DNA from: Phymorhynchus buccinoides
Taxonomy: Eukaryota > Mollusca > Gastropoda > Neogastropoda > Raphitomidae
NCBI GenBank assembly: GCA_017654935.2
Contig: CM065698.1
Span: 39,631,739 to 39,695,738, forward strand
Length of the DNA stretch: 64,000 nucleotides
Direction of reading: 5' to 3'
Under the pieces are notes generated by a model. It saw nothing but the letters and a program-made list of their open reading frames with translations. It made no database searches and was not told the origin of the DNA. Below, one piece after another: positions 34,601 through 45,329 of this stretch. Position numbers and translations under genes: made by a program. Within the stretch, counting starts at the first letter, position 1. The number at the start of each line of letters is the position of its first letter.

Positions 34601-37600
34601 TGTGACTATAAAGTACCTAATACCTAATCTTACTTAGTCATTACAAACCCGCCTTGGCTTATGGCTGTGTCAGACCAATTAACATAGGCTAGAACACCAA
34701 GGTTACATCAAAATGTTATGCTCTGCATAGTTATACAGGAGATTGTCTTTAGCCATGACAAGTTCTTAGCATCACATCATCAGTCTCCAAAATCTCCAGA
34801 AGACTGAGTGTGGCTGCCCACGTCGCAGGGTAATCAAAAACAGTTTGTGTCTGTGTTCATTCTATATTTATCAGTATGCTTAAATCTTTTTCTGGCCACA
34901 TTCTTCAGCCTATTTTGAGATTCAAAACTGGTTTTGGTAATCAGTAGATTCAAATCTCATGTTTAAAGTACCTGAGAGCATTATACTCATGTTCTGATAT
35001 TTGTTGCTTTGTGCACATTTAATTTTCTCTGCGGCTTATAAACTGGTGCGGCTTATATGTGAATAAATCCTAATATTTTGTCAATTTAAGGGATGCGGCT
35101 TATATACAGGTGCGTCTTATAGCCCAGTTTTTATGGTACATTTTATACATTGGCACATTAACAGGTTCCATTTTCAAACGGAGAGAAACAAGACAGATGA
35201 CACAGGGAGGGAGACCGAGAGAAAGAGAACTAGGAAAACATTACGACTTTTGATGAAATGTCCAGGTCTTTGTATGTAAGCACATCTAAAGACTGTAATA
35301 CAGTTCAACACACGATGATCTAGCTCCAAAGTTAACGCTTACAAAGTTACAAGAAGTGAGAGGATTTGTAACTAAGAAACGCTGTTTCAGTTGGTGCTGA
35401 TCCAAGCATGTTTATAATGTAGGTATATGCAAAACGGTTGTGCTGGGTCGATCACATCAATTAAGCACCATAGAAACAGACATATTTATTTCATTTCAAC
35501 AAAGAAATGACATACTACACACTCGCTCGAACAAAGACCCAAGTTAACAAGCCTAAAGTAGCAATGCAGTCTAGAATTTGCCACCAAGGGGTGAAAAAAA
35601 AAAGAAACCTTCTTTGGATGTGTGTGTGTGTGTGCTCATGCATGCATGCACGTGCATGTGTATGTGCATGAGCATGCATGCATATGTGATTAATTCTCTA
35701 CTGATAAATCCCAATTCTCTTTCACAGGAAAAGGCTTTATATACAACAAAGAGTTCACACTTTTTTTTTCCCCACCTTTTTGGCTGGAGAGGCCTCTGAC
35801 CCCGCCTCGCTGGCACCTCGCTTCACTCCCTTGCCAGGGCTGGAGTGGGCGGAGCCTGTGGCATTTCCGTTCATGTCCACATCGCTGTCGCCTTCATCGT
35901 CATTTCCTCCATCATCATCATCACTGCCCTCACCCCCTCTACCCCCTTTCTTGCTGGTGGAGGGGCCTGTCTCAAGATCCGACGTCCTCTTCGAATCTTT
36001 GTATAGCGTCTGAATGGAAAATACAGTGGAACCTCCCTTATAAGACCTCCCATATAAGACCTGCTTCTCTGAGACATTGCCCTTCTTTGTAAGTATTAAA
36101 ATTACCTCCCTTATAAGACTCACTCCCATATAAGACCTGCTTCTCTGAGACATTGCCCTTCTTTGTAAGTATTAAAATTACCTCCCTTATAAGACTCACT
36201 CCCATATAAGACCTGCTTCTCTGAGACATTGCCCTTCTTTGTAAGTACTAAAATTACCTCCCTTATAAGACCTCATTTTGGATGATTTTTTAAGGTCTTA
36301 GAAGGGAGGTTCCACTGTACAATACAAGGCAAACAAATAAGATCAGAATCCCAACCCCCTGTGGGGATACCAAGGGGGGAGGGGGATATTTTGTACAAAT
36401 AGTTCCCCCACCTTCTGGAAGCTTAAAGCTTGTATCTTCCTCTAGCTGCATGGGTGCAACTACATAAAATGAAAAACCCTGAAAGGCCAGGGTCTAGGGG
36501 CAATGTCCCCCTGCAGCTGAAGAAAAAATTGATTCATGAAGGTATTTTAGTTTGCTTTTTCCACAATTCATACAAATGCTTATCTTAAAGTGTTTGAAAA
36601 ATGACAGTAAACACACAAAGATCTTGTTTGACAAATACCAAAAAAAAGGAACTTCCTTTTCTGGTAACATCTGAAAACAGGAAATCCTTGCATACCAGGA
36701 AAAGTTGCACCCATGTAGCTATCATTCTCTTTGATTCTGCCTTTTCCCATTTGCTTACTGTCATCTACTATCTTTCTCCCTAAAGGTCTCTGTACATGTT
36801 AACAAATATTCACAAAATATCACTATTTCCCCATGGCAACTGAGTGAGTTGTAAGTCATAGTATGAGTGGCCTAACACTGTGTTGCCACGGGGAAATAAA
36901 GATGCTTTGAGAATAATGTCAACGTGTACAGAGACCTTAACTGCAGAGATGTGACAGGGCCCTAAACAAAAAAAGCGTAGCGGATGGTATCGTCAAAGTA
37001 CTCAAACAAAACTTTGCCCACAGCATTATTTTTTTTCGCAGCTCGCCTACACAAATATTAGTCTGATAGTTTCATTCAGCCATGTATGTTGGCATCCTTT
37101 GTCGATCTCCTCTTCCTTCACATCTTTGGTATGATAAATAATTTTCATGGTTGATGATGAAACAGTCACTCAACAGCTCTGGAAACTTCCAAATTCTCCT
37201 TCGAAATCATAGCCGAACACATAAAAATGACGCATTGCCATTTGACGTAACTGGCCAATCACAGAAAAGCTTACGAAATTCAGTCAAGGGAATGTACTCA
37301 CACTACAAACTGCTTTCGTTTTCACTGTGTGTACGTAAAGAAAGTGTCGAACTCGACAATCTTTGTCAATATCTGTAAGTTTGGGTGTTTTTTTAGTCGA
37401 ATAGGAAAAAGCGTATTCACGTGTAGGTCTCACATCCTTGTTACTCTTCCATTCTCCTGCCTTTTTTGTTCTACAAACTCTTACAAACATTTTCTCCAGC
37501 CGAAGACAGACAAGCTGGGCCTCACTATTTATTAGCTCTTAGCATCCATGAAATCCTCGTTTCAACTTCAACCCCCACTCTCACCTGCAGTCGGGGGAGG

Positions 37601-40600
37601 TCGGTGGCCTCCTTCCAGGTCTTGTCATCGCGGAACTTCTGGATGCGGGGGAAGCGGATGGAGATGCCGTCGGCCGTGTGAATCTCCGCCTTGCTGAACT
37701 CCGCACCGATGATCTCCCACACCGGAGACTTCTTCGGGTCGGCCACCACAAAGTCTGGCAGCACCTGTAGGAAGCATTTAACTCGTTCAACACAGCCCAA
37801 TAGACGATTTTCGGAAAAAAAAACTAGGGGAGAGCACTCTCAATTTTATGCCTCGTATAGACGTTTATGTGATCAAATGCGTTTCTTGGTTGTAGTGATT
37901 CTTTTTCTTTTTTTCTTTGTCAATGTTTTTTCTTTTTTCATGTTTCTAGTTAATCTTTAATTGTTTCCTTTTATCCAAGGACAGATTGCAAGAATAGGCA
38001 TCGGCTAAAATCTGTATCCTTGTTAAATAAAGTTTTTCAGTGTTCAGTAGTCAGTGTGTTGTTTTCCTCGTTAGCTCACCTGTTTCTTGACATTGAGCCA
38101 TTTGGGCACCTTGCGGGGGTCCTTGCTGATCTTGACCATGTCCAGCTCCGTCTGCAGTTTGTCCAGGGTCTTGTCGTCCAGCCCGCTGCCGCACTTGGAC
38201 ACCGTGCAGAAGGACTGGCTGACCGGGTCGTAGCAGCCCATCAGGAAGATGGACATCAGCCCGCCTGGACAGCAGGCACACGCAGACACATGCACACAGG
38301 TGTGATTGTGCAGACACACATACACAAGATTATACAGTAAAAATCGCTTTGTCAAAATTGAAGGAAATTTTATTTTGAGAGCCAATATTTTGAGTTCAAA
38401 AGACTTTTCAACAAAGAGATTATTATACTGGGACCCAAACATTTTTGTGAGTTATCCAGTGTTTTTGAGTTATCCGTTTTTGAGTTATCAGTCCTCCACT
38501 GTACATGTATACAGAGAGACACGCAGAGTTACGCATGCACATGCAAATCTCGCTGGCATGCATGCACATATGCATATACATGCACGCATATACACACAAC
38601 CATAGAAAATACAGACATATGTGCACACAAGATCACACACCCACCCACATGCAGACACAGATGAACACACACCCACCCACATGCAGACACAGATGAACAC
38701 ACACACATACACCCACCCACATGCAGACACAGACGTACACACACACACACACTTGCAAACACACACACATAAGTGCACACACATACTTGCATGCTCCTCC
38801 GAAGATGGAGTGTGGCTGCCCATGTGGCAGGGTAATAAAAAAAAACGGCCACACATGTAATGTTCTCATCCCTAGCTGATGCATTTGTACCATAATGTTC
38901 AAGTACTTTGGCTGTTGGGATGATCCCTGAAGTCTTTTAGCCAGGGTACGTCAACAACACAATTGCATGCACTCACAACACACACATACAAGTACATGTA
39001 ATGCAGCTATACCTGTGCACTTAAGTCCACCAACAGTGTAAGCAAATGATGCCAAGTAACTCCACAATGTCCATAAAACGCCAATCAAGAATCAACATTT
39101 ATTTATTGTCTTCAAATAAAATTTAAAAAAATTGTTCGGGGCGAACACACAATTAAAACTGACAAGAAATGTTATATAAAATGAGACATAAAACACAGAG
39201 CAGAACAGATTTACATACAAGCACATGAAATACCTTTGTTTCCGGTGCCGTAGTATGCTCCCAGCACTATGAGGTCCGCGGAGTCTGCCATGCTTCCCTC
39301 GTGCAGGTAGTCCTTCTTCACCTTCAGCCAGTGACGCTTCCCCGGCTCATACACTCCCTGCACAGGGGGGGAGGGGTTGAACGCACACAGCGATCAGTCA
39401 ACAAACTTGCACGAATTGCAACAAAACTTACGTACGTCCACAATCGCCATTTTCCCCAAATCTCTCATCCAGGAATTTGCGCCAAATTTTTCAGCCTAAA
39501 ATACTCCAAAAACTGGAAGCCACATGTCTGGGCACTTGGATCATAATACTTTTTTCCCAGACTGAGATCCCTGCACCTTATAATATGACTAATAATAAAG
39601 TAAGAAAATATAGTAACAAAATCTGAATTTTGTGCTAAGTTTTGAGGGTGCGCCTTATACCGTAAAAACTGGACTATAAGACACACCTGTATATAAGCCG
39701 CATCCCTTAAATTGACAAAATATTAGGTATTTATTCACATATAAGCCGCACCAGTCTATAAGCCGCAGAGAAAATTGTATGTGCATAAACCAACACAAAC
39801 ATAGAAATTCTTCTATCAGAGCATAAGTATTTAATGTTCTCAGACACTTTAAACGTGAGATTTGAATCTATTGATTATCAAAACCAGTTTTGAGTCTAAA
39901 GAAGCTAAAAGTAGGCTGAAGAATGCGGCCCAAAACAGATTTAATCATACTAATAAATGTAGAATGAAAAAAAAATCCACAGATAAGCCAAAGTTGAGGG
40001 GGAAAGTAGCGGCTTATAGTCTGCATTTTACGGTAGTCAGGTGCGCCTTATAGTCCGAAAAATACAGTACTTTCTTCTTTTGATAAGAAAGAAAGCTGAC
40101 AATATCTCATGAAAATGTATTCTAGGTTTACCTCTTGACACTATCTTTGAAGGCACAGACAAAGGCAGGAAGTGACATCAGCCACCCAAAACGTTTAAAC
40201 GGCGACAGGGCACAATTTCAGCAGTTTCAATTTCTGTACTTGGCGATTTTTTATCTATCGGAACAGGCTGCATAAAATTGTATTTTCGGAAAACTGCACT
40301 CAATTTTATAATTTTCCAGGACAAATCGCTATGCACAAACCATAGGGATGAAACTCAAAATTGGTCAACTTCGATGTGTTGGACTTACCAGTTGATCAAG
40401 ACAAGCTGCATCATCTAACAAAGCTGTAAATCAACAATTTGCAAAAATGAATCACTGACGGTGACATTAACGTAAAAATAAATTACGTAATGTGACATGA
40501 AATGACCGAACCAGAGTTATTCATTCCTCAAGCGAAGTGACATCTTTCAATCAATCAATCAGTCAATCTATTTTTACTAAGTCCTCACACGAAGGATAAT

Positions 40601-43600
40601 TGTGTCGCGGCACGTTACATTCTTGCGCCTTTGTTTTGCGCACAGCAAAATATGTGCCTGCAGAGGCAGGCATCTCTGCAATAATAGGCATATTAGCAAT
40701 GATGATGTATTATATTCCATTGTTCTATATGGTATTGTACTCCACTGTATTGTAGTTTAATGTATAGCATTCTGTTGTTTTGCGCACTCACACACACTTA
40801 CACTGGCATCCTTGAGCACCAGTCCCTCCAGTCCTTCATCAAACACCTTGGTCATCAGCCTCTGCAGGTCCTCCCCCTTCTGAAACCATCAGACACACAA
40901 TAACGTCACACTTATAGCACCAGTCCTTCATCAAACACCTTGGTCATCAGTCCTCCCCCTTCTGAAACCATTGGACACACAACACCGTCACATGTATAGC
41001 ACCAGTCCCTCCAGTCCTTCATCAAACACCTTGGTCATCAGTCCTCCCCCTTCTGAACCCATTGGACACACAACACCGTCACATGTATAGCACCAGTCCC
41101 TCCAGTCCTTCTTCAAACACCTTGGTCATCAGTCTCTGCAGGTACTCCCCCTTCTGAAACCATTGGACACACAACACCGTCACATGTATAGCACCAGTCC
41201 CTCCAGTCCTTCTTCAAACACCTTGGTCATCAGTCTCTGCAGGTACTCCCCCTTCTGAAACCATTGGACACACAACGACGTCACACTAATAGTGTAACTG
41301 CCTAAGTCAGGCTAAAGCAATTTTGCGATAAAAAAAATAGCCCTTGAATGGGTCTTAACCTACAGTCTTGTTCTTCTACTTCGATCGCTCAGACAGTTTT
41401 CCTGTCAATTATGAGTGCAGATGTGTCATGCTGCCGTTATGCGCCTTACTAAGTAATACTTAGGCCCAGCATGTCCCTCTTTGGTTGGGGAAATTCTTTG
41501 TAAGAGTGTGTCTTGAAAAAAGGGCAGGAGAATTGACCGGCAAGGCAGAAAGATAGTAGATAGACAGTAAGCAAAGGGAAAAGGCAGAGTCAAAGAGAGT
41601 GACAGATTAGAGGAAGTTACAAGCACAGAACTTCCAGAAGGTGGGGAAACTATTTGTACGAAAGACCCCCCGGTATCCCCACTGGGGGAACCTACAGTCA
41701 AAAGTTTAGACAAAAGCTGTGATTCAAAAATCGTTGCTGAAGACAGTTCTTTTGTAAAACATTCTCAAGTATTGGCATGAGTGATGCAATGGTAGCAGTT
41801 CATGAGGGATAGGGTCCCAGGGGCACTGAGAATACTAAAAAGAATTGTTCTAGTGCATCCCTGGGACCCCCTGCTTATTCTTTTAGAGTGTCCTTTAGAA
41901 TTTTAGTACTTCATATACCCCCAAATGGGGGTCCCTGGGAACCCTGAAAAGGCAGGCAAAAGGGCCAATAAGCCAAAAAATAGTAGAAGATAATAAGAAA
42001 AGGAAATGGCAGAGTGAAAGAGAGTGATAAATGAGAGGAAGCTGCTAGTACAGAACTTCCAGAAGGTGGGAGAACTTGTTGTACTGAAAGATATCCTGGT
42101 ATCCCCATAGGGGGAGACTTGGTACAAATGCATTGGCCTACGCCATTGTGGTATTTTTCTCCTTCTACCCCATCCCCCCTAACCCCCGATAACATGCCAC
42201 AGCTGTTTCGGGAGGAACATTTAGGGTATCTATCTTTTCATAAGTTTTTTCAAGCAAACTTTAGTGAACTATAAGTAACTTTTCATAAATAACAGGCGAG
42301 AATATGTTGTAGTATGTGACAAGATTACTTATAGTCAGTGGATATTGCTAGATTTTCACTCATAGGCAATCTTATTTATGTTTGTGATACTAAGTATATT
42401 ATTTCTACTAGATATGTTGATTGATACTGCTCACAAAAATAAGTTTTTACCATAAATCTGAGGGAGGAAATATATTTGAAATACTATTTAGAGCATACAG
42501 CCAAAATATCTTTACAGACAAAAGCTTGGTGCAGTTTTTATCTAAGATTTCTAGATTCAGGCTTTTAACTAAATAGCTTGATTTTGTGTGGGACGGAACA
42601 GCTGTGATGCACGAGTTAACATCACATCATCTTACCGCTCGATCGTCGTCAAAGCCGCAGCAAGTGCACACTCTCGCTTCTTCTTCGTCGTCCGTTGGTC
42701 TCTCTCCCGTCATGCTCTCGTCATATGCTAATAACCCACCCACCCCTTGACCTAAGCTAATCTACATAAGACCCATCATCTGAGTAATCTCCCTTATTCT
42801 TACCACACTCCCCTTATCACTGTACTGACCTTGATCTTATAGACCTCAGACAGCTTGACCCTGTTTTCCACCTCCGTCATGTTCTTCTCCAGAATCTGAC
42901 GTCGCTCCTTCATCGACCTGACGACATGACGTCATAGAACATGTGACGCGATGACATGACACTGCGTGTCATCACAAGATGGCAAGGCATCAACAGAAAA
43001 TTCAACATCCTGAGACAACATGACATCATTAAAATACAAGACGTTGCATAGCCACACAACATGAATATGATATCACATCATCTCCACATCACAAATTGAT
43101 GTGGAGATTTGCATGCTTGCGTGTTTTTCAAGTCAACAACCTTGTTCGCTGCAATCTGCTCAGTCCGTGCAAAGACTAACTCATTCAAGTCGTTCCGGCC
43201 ATATATGGCCAGAATTAATATATGTCAATTTGATGCATTTGCTTCAAAGGAAGTAAATCTGTGTGCACACAATAACTTTGGTCACTTCTAAACTCGCTTC
43301 GCTCCCTTAGACCACAATTTTGCCTCTGACTTTGCTTTTGTAGTGGTTTGTTGTGGGGAAACCAATCGGTGTAGAGTTTTTTCTATATAAAGTCTATATA
43401 TAAAAAAGTCTGATCTACCACTTCCCTATGTCTAAACCTGAAGTAAAAACCCATAATCTTCTTTCATTTCTCCCTTTGTTTATGTATGTTTTGTTTGTGT
43501 GTATGGCTGGAGTGATTTGTGAGTTTTTTTAATAATTCAAAACTGTTGCGATGCGAATGAGTTAAAATCAGCACCCACTCTTGTATTTTACCGTCTGGTC

Positions 43601-44665
43601 ATTTGTGTACATATTCATCAGGCATCAGAATAGTCTGACGTCCAACCTCTGAAAACCACGGTAAAAGGCTCATCAAGGCCCCAGAGTGTAGAGGGACAAC
43701 ACTGAAATCAGTTCCCAATGTGACCCAAAAGATGTAGTGCAGTAACTTCAATGAGTAAGAAATCCCCTTAAAGACACACTGACCCACCACCATTAAGTCC
43801 CTTGGTTTTTTCTGGGTAGCTGTGACCCACATACAAATGCCCCCAACTTCAAATTGAGGCTGCTCCGTTAAAATGATGTTTCGTTTTTTCAAATTGGGGG
43901 CATTGTATGGGAGTCAAACCTGGTCAAAACAAGATTTCTTAACAATAATAATAATTAACATTTATTGTGCCTAATCTTAAAAAAGACCTAAGCGCTGACA
44001 ATAATAAATGAATAAACCAGCAACAGCAATATAAATAAATAAACGACAAAAATAGATTACACCCACACACAGCGCGCGCACGCACACACGCACGCACTAC
44101 ACACACACACGAACACACCACACGCACACACACACACACGCACACATGCACACGCAACACGCAACACTACACGCAAAAACAACACGCATGCACACCAACA
44201 CACGCGGATGGAAGGGGCATAGTACTTTGAAAAGTAATATAGCAGGCTGTGATTTGAAAAGAGTAGCTTTGAGATGGAAAAACACGTGAAAAACCCATGA
44301 TTTTGACACGTGATCTGGTGGGTCTTTAAGAATGATATTTGATTAGAAAAATTACACTCACTAAAAAAAATAAAGGAAAACCTCTGTCACCAGAAACAAA
44401 TCTTCTTTCAGAAATTCTTAATCCTCTGAAATCTGCTGTACAATTTTGATGCCTGATTCAAATTACACAATTGATTTGTTCTCAATTCTCAAGAAAGTTC
44501 AAATCGCAAAGACTTCTTTCGCTCATTTTCCCCCCTTCCCACCATCCACCCTTAGTTATGAAAACTCCTCTAATTTCTCACTCACTTTTCCATCAGATTG
44601 TCGTCGTTGATGAGCAGACAGTCGAAGACAAAGAGACACACCTTGGCGTCAGCAAAGGCTGCTTT
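30814..44665 (-). CDS. LIG3: DNA ligase III, C-terminal ten exons (5' part outside or missing)
   Basis: Seals nicks in base-excision, single-strand-break and mitochondrial DNA repair. In vertebrates it partners XRCC1 through its BRCT domain. Ten exons join in frame (1,389 bp, 462 residues plus stop). In order they give motif III (LFVFDCLLINDD), motif IV (EGLEGLVLKD), motif V (RHWLKVKKDYL), the OB-fold (GGLMSIFLMGCYD, DGISIRFPR), an acidic linker, a PBZ-type zinc finger and a C-terminal BRCT domain. The match to vertebrate LIG3 across the catalytic exons is strong. The N-terminal finger, DNA-binding domain and adenylated lysine are absent. The next exon upstream should lie beyond 44,665, where the inverted-repeat spacer and right arm begin instead. 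Confidence 0.93.
30989..31318 (+). repeat. Dispersed repeat A, variant II (full length)
   Basis: From CCCCGTGGGGATACC to GCAGAACAAGAAGAAG, in the last LIG3 intron. Confidence 0.8.
31575..31645. repeat. (CA)n microsatellite
   Basis: Directly downstream of the exon i donor. Confidence 0.95.
31659..31817 (-). CDS. LIG3: LIG3 exon i (BRCT, first part)
   Basis: 159 bp, acceptor GCCAG|AAGT, donor GAG|GTCAGT. Encodes FHGCRIILPDSMADYAKLKR, YIVAFDGDLL and ATHIVAS, the BRCT core matching LIG3 C-termini. Confidence 0.92.
32467..32778 (-). repeat. Dispersed repeat A, variant I
   Basis: Full-length minus-strand copy in the intron between LIG3 exons h and i. Confidence 0.8.
32807..32925. repeat. 53-bp tandem repeat, about 2.2 units
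   Basis: ATGGATATTTCATCAGATTCG...CAGTGAACAAAACTA repeated head to tail. Confidence 0.9.
33174..33977 (+). mobile_element. MITE family B split by a family-E insertion
   Basis: Left part 33,174-33,309 (CATGGGTGCAACTAC...ATGCTTATT) and right part 33,850-33,977 (AAGTGTTTGAAAACTAC...GTTGCAGCCATG) join to match the uninterrupted copy at 36,448-36,714. Confidence 0.85.
33310..33849. mobile_element. piggyBac-like MITE family E with TTAA duplication
   Basis: 540 bp from TTAACCCAATG to GAGAGGGTTAA. The uninterrupted family-B copy has a single TTAA at this point (36,585-36,588), so the TTAA target duplication is shown directly by an empty-site comparison. Interior has no transposase. Confidence 0.88.
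34045..34200 (-). CDS. LIG3: LIG3 exon h: PBZ-type zinc finger
   Basis: 156 bp (52 codons), acceptor TCCAAAG|AGC, donor AAAG|GTGTGT, phase 0 on both sides. Encodes KPSCKYGADCYQASQSHRDK FYHPP: spacing C-x5-C-x6-H-x5-H with Tyr-Gly after the first Cys, Cys-Tyr at the second and His-Pro at the end. This is the PBZ signature (poly(ADP-ribose)-binding zinc finger, known from APLF and CHFR). A Ser/Pro-rich tail follows. Vertebrate LIG3 has no such finger at this place as far as I know. Confidence 0.85.
34263..34625 (+). mobile_element. tRNA-headed SINE, second copy
   Basis: Same head (GTAGAGTGGCACAG...GAGTTCGAACCTGGG), core and CTCTGTGACTATAAAGTACC tail as at 22,680. Lies in the LIG3 intron just upstream of the PBZ exon. 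Confidence 0.8.
34985..35143. mobile_element. MITE family I relative
   Basis: GCGGCTTATAAACTGGTGCGGCTTATATGTG words shared with 39,690-39,775; ends decayed. Confidence 0.5.
35776..36009 (-). CDS. LIG3: LIG3 exon g (acidic/basic linker)
   Basis: 234 bp, acceptor TTCAG|ACGC, donor AAAAG|GTGGGG. Encodes TLYKDSKRTSDLETG, an Asp-rich stretch (GSDDDDGGNDDEGDSDVD) and a Ser/Ala/Lys-rich end. Predicted disordered. Its first residues match the post-OB segment of vertebrate LIG3. Confidence 0.85.
36022..36319. mobile_element. MITE family F with internal tandem expansion
   Basis: TACAGTGGAACCTCCC...TTCCACTGTA, TA-flanked. The central GCTTCTCTGAGACATTGCCCTTC...GACTCACTCCCATATAAGACCT unit of about 78 bp occurs three times, whereas other copies have it once. 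Starts only 13 bp outside the acceptor end of LIG3 exon g. Confidence 0.85.
36353..36783 (+). repeat. Dispersed repeat A split by MITE B
   Basis: Left part (CCCCCTGTGGGGATACC...TTCCTCTAGCTG, to 36,447) and right part (TAGCTATCATTCTCTTTGATTCTGCC..., from 36,715) are separated by a complete family-B element. Confidence 0.75.
36448..36714 (+). mobile_element. MITE family B, complete
   Basis: About 267 bp with inverted ends TGGGTGCAACT and AGTTGCACCCA. The flanks share TAGCT, suggesting a short target duplication. Reference copy for the split and truncated members. Confidence 0.8.
36786..36938. mobile_element. Terminal-inverted-repeat element M
   Basis: GGTCTCTGTACATGTTAAC and GTCAACGTGTACAGAGACC ends, with an inner inverted pair TTTCCCCATGGCAAC / GTTGCCACGGGGAAA. 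The mirror copy is at about 52,664-52,817. Confidence 0.75.
37585..37764 (-). CDS. LIG3: LIG3 exon f (OB-fold end)
   Basis: 180 bp, acceptor CTACAG|GTGC, donor CAG|GTGAGA. Encodes VLPDFVVADPKKSPVWEI, GAEFSKAEIHTADGISIRFP and a basic RDDKTWKEATDLP tail. Second copy at 51,828-52,007. Confidence 0.95.
38080..38264 (-). CDS. LIG3: LIG3 exon e (OB-fold)
   Basis: 185 bp, acceptor TCCAG|GCGG, donor CAG|GTGAGC. Encodes GGLMSIFLMGCYDPVSQSF and ELDMVKISKDPRKVPKW. Second copy at 51,331-51,515. Confidence 0.95.
38333..38503. mobile_element. MITE family G
   Basis: TACAGTAAAAATCGCTTTG...GATAACTC...CTCCACTGTA with TA at both ends. Confidence 0.75.
38505..38795. repeat. CA-rich microsatellite with ACCCACCCACATGCAGACACAG minisatellite
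   Basis: Three to four copies of a 38-bp-like unit near 38,637-38,735 embedded in (CA)n. Cys/Val or His/Thr frames are not genes. Confidence 0.9.
38800..38970. repeat. Dispersed repeat P
   Basis: CTCCTCCGAAGATGGAGTGTGG...AGCCAGGGTACG. Confidence 0.7.
39234..39357 (-). CDS. LIG3: LIG3 exon d (motif V)
   Basis: 124 bp, acceptor GTGCAG|GGAG, donor AAAG|GTATTT. Encodes GVYEPGKRHWLKVKKDYLH and LIVLGAYYGTG. Second copy at 50,236-50,359. Confidence 0.95.
39505..40075. mobile_element. MITE family I, composite copy
   Basis: Several TATAAG(C/G)CGCA(C/T) words and ends that pair with TACTGTATTTTTCGGACTATAAGGCGCACC in the right arm (from 49,524). At least two family-I units appear nested. Confidence 0.6.
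40802..40879 (-). CDS. LIG3: LIG3 exon c (motif IV)
   Basis: 78 bp, acceptor TTTCAG|AAGG, donor CAGT|GTAAGT. Encodes KGEDLQRLMTKVFDEGLEG then LVLKDAS. Four partial tandem copies lie upstream at 40,917-41,292. Confidence 0.93.
40917..41292 (-). pseudogene. Four tandem partial copies of LIG3 exon c with its acceptor
   Basis: Units begin near 40,917, 40,999, 41,090 and 41,191. On the minus strand each keeps TTTCAG|AAGGGGGAG (or CCCAG-like variants) but the donor-side codons are replaced by GTGCTATACATGTGA, a stop. Two units also lack nine bases and stop at once. They sit between exons b and c. Confidence 0.88.
41372..41690 (-). repeat. Dispersed repeat A, variant I
   Basis: Full-length minus-strand copy in the intron between LIG3 exons b and c. 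Confidence 0.8.
41800..41946. mobile_element. Repeat family K, partial
   Basis: GGGATAGGGTCCCAGGGGCA...GGGTCCCTGGGAACCCTG; left end truncated. Confidence 0.65.
41950..42118 (-). repeat. Dispersed repeat A, 5' part
   Basis: Minus-strand fragment abutting the K copy; diverged. Confidence 0.65.
42830..42917 (-). CDS. LIG3: LIG3 exon b
   Basis: 88 bp, acceptor GTCAG|GTCG, donor AAG|GTCAGT. Encodes SMKERRQILEKNMTEVENR. Second copy at 46,680-46,767. Confidence 0.92.
43177..43565. mobile_element. Dispersed repeat L
   Basis: AACTCATTCAAGTCGTTCCGGCC...GCGATGCGAATGAGTTA; inverted ends AACTCATTC/GAATGAGTT. Partner at 46,024-46,420. Confidence 0.75.
43620..43780. repeat. Dispersed repeat Q
   Basis: Shared with 12,730-12,870; inverted partner at about 45,820-45,975. 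Confidence 0.65.
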
Positions 44666-45329
44666 CTGCAACATCCACACAAATCACTGTGATTCTGTTG
44701 TATCCGTGCTAATATCTACGTCACTGACTGAGAAATAGCACGTACCAAATACAGGGGAGTGATTCTGCTACGCGAAATTTGTTCTTTTCCACCTGGTATT
44801 TACAAAGTGTATCGGTGCGTAATCGGTTCTTTGTTTTCAGTTCTCTAGATTGATACTAGATCATGCAAACGTTAATGATATGGAACTTTTGGAAATCTCA
44901 GAAATCAGGATAAGCTGACGCTAAATCTTGTAACCAGGTCTACCACTGCTCTGCTCCTATCTGCTAACGACTTTCTGATTGAAAAGTGAGTTCGCCATTA
45001 GAGGACGTTTCTTATATGAACGTGGATCTCATCAAACGTATTACATGAGCGAAAGAAGTCTATACCATTTGAACTCGCCTGAGACCTCATGAAGATGTTC
45101 ATTGTCCAATGTTTAATTCATGCATCAAAATCAGCTGCAATTTTAATACAATTTAGAATTTCTGAAATAGGATTGGCTGAAGATTTAAGACAATCAAAAT
45201 GGTTGGCAATAGAAACACACACTAATTTTCTATAAGAGAACATTATAACAGCACGTAACCTTAGTCACCGAGCGCACACTACTCAGGGTGAAAAATAAAA
45301 TACAAAAGTAGGCATGCTCTTACCAGAAG
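44261..45329. other. Single-copy spacer of the inverted duplication
   Basis: Contains LIG3 exon a and otherwise no recognised gene. No self-complementarity is visible across it. Its centre is near 44,800. Confidence 0.75.
44586..44665 (-). CDS. LIG3: LIG3 exon a (motif III)
   Basis: 80 bp from acceptor CTGCAG|AAAGC to donor AA|GTGAGT. Encodes KAAFADAKVCLFVFDCLL and the following residues. Lies in the single-copy spacer of the palindrome, so it is the only LIG3 exon upstream of the arms seen here. Confidence 0.92.

Larger units (their letters stand above)
36673..44260 (+). repeat. Left arm of a 7.6-kb inverted duplication
   Basis: Each feature here has a reverse-complement partner on the right, with coordinate sums of about 89,592-89,602. 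Shared items include LIG3 exons b-f, the G, I, L, K, A and P repeats, the CA microsatellite near 38,600 and the tandem exon-c copies. Exons look identical; introns differ by scattered substitutions and small indels. Identity is lower near the inner end (43,790-44,260). Confidence 0.95.

Noticed and set aside
37581..37793. Arg-rich alternative frame over LIG3 exon f, also at 51,799-52,011
   Set aside because: Shadow frame of the true exon; ignores the splice sites.
41903..42195. Open frames repeated at 41,903-42,195 and 47,403-47,695 with identical proteins
   Set aside because: Identity reflects the inverted duplication of repeat A/K sequence, not conserved coding.
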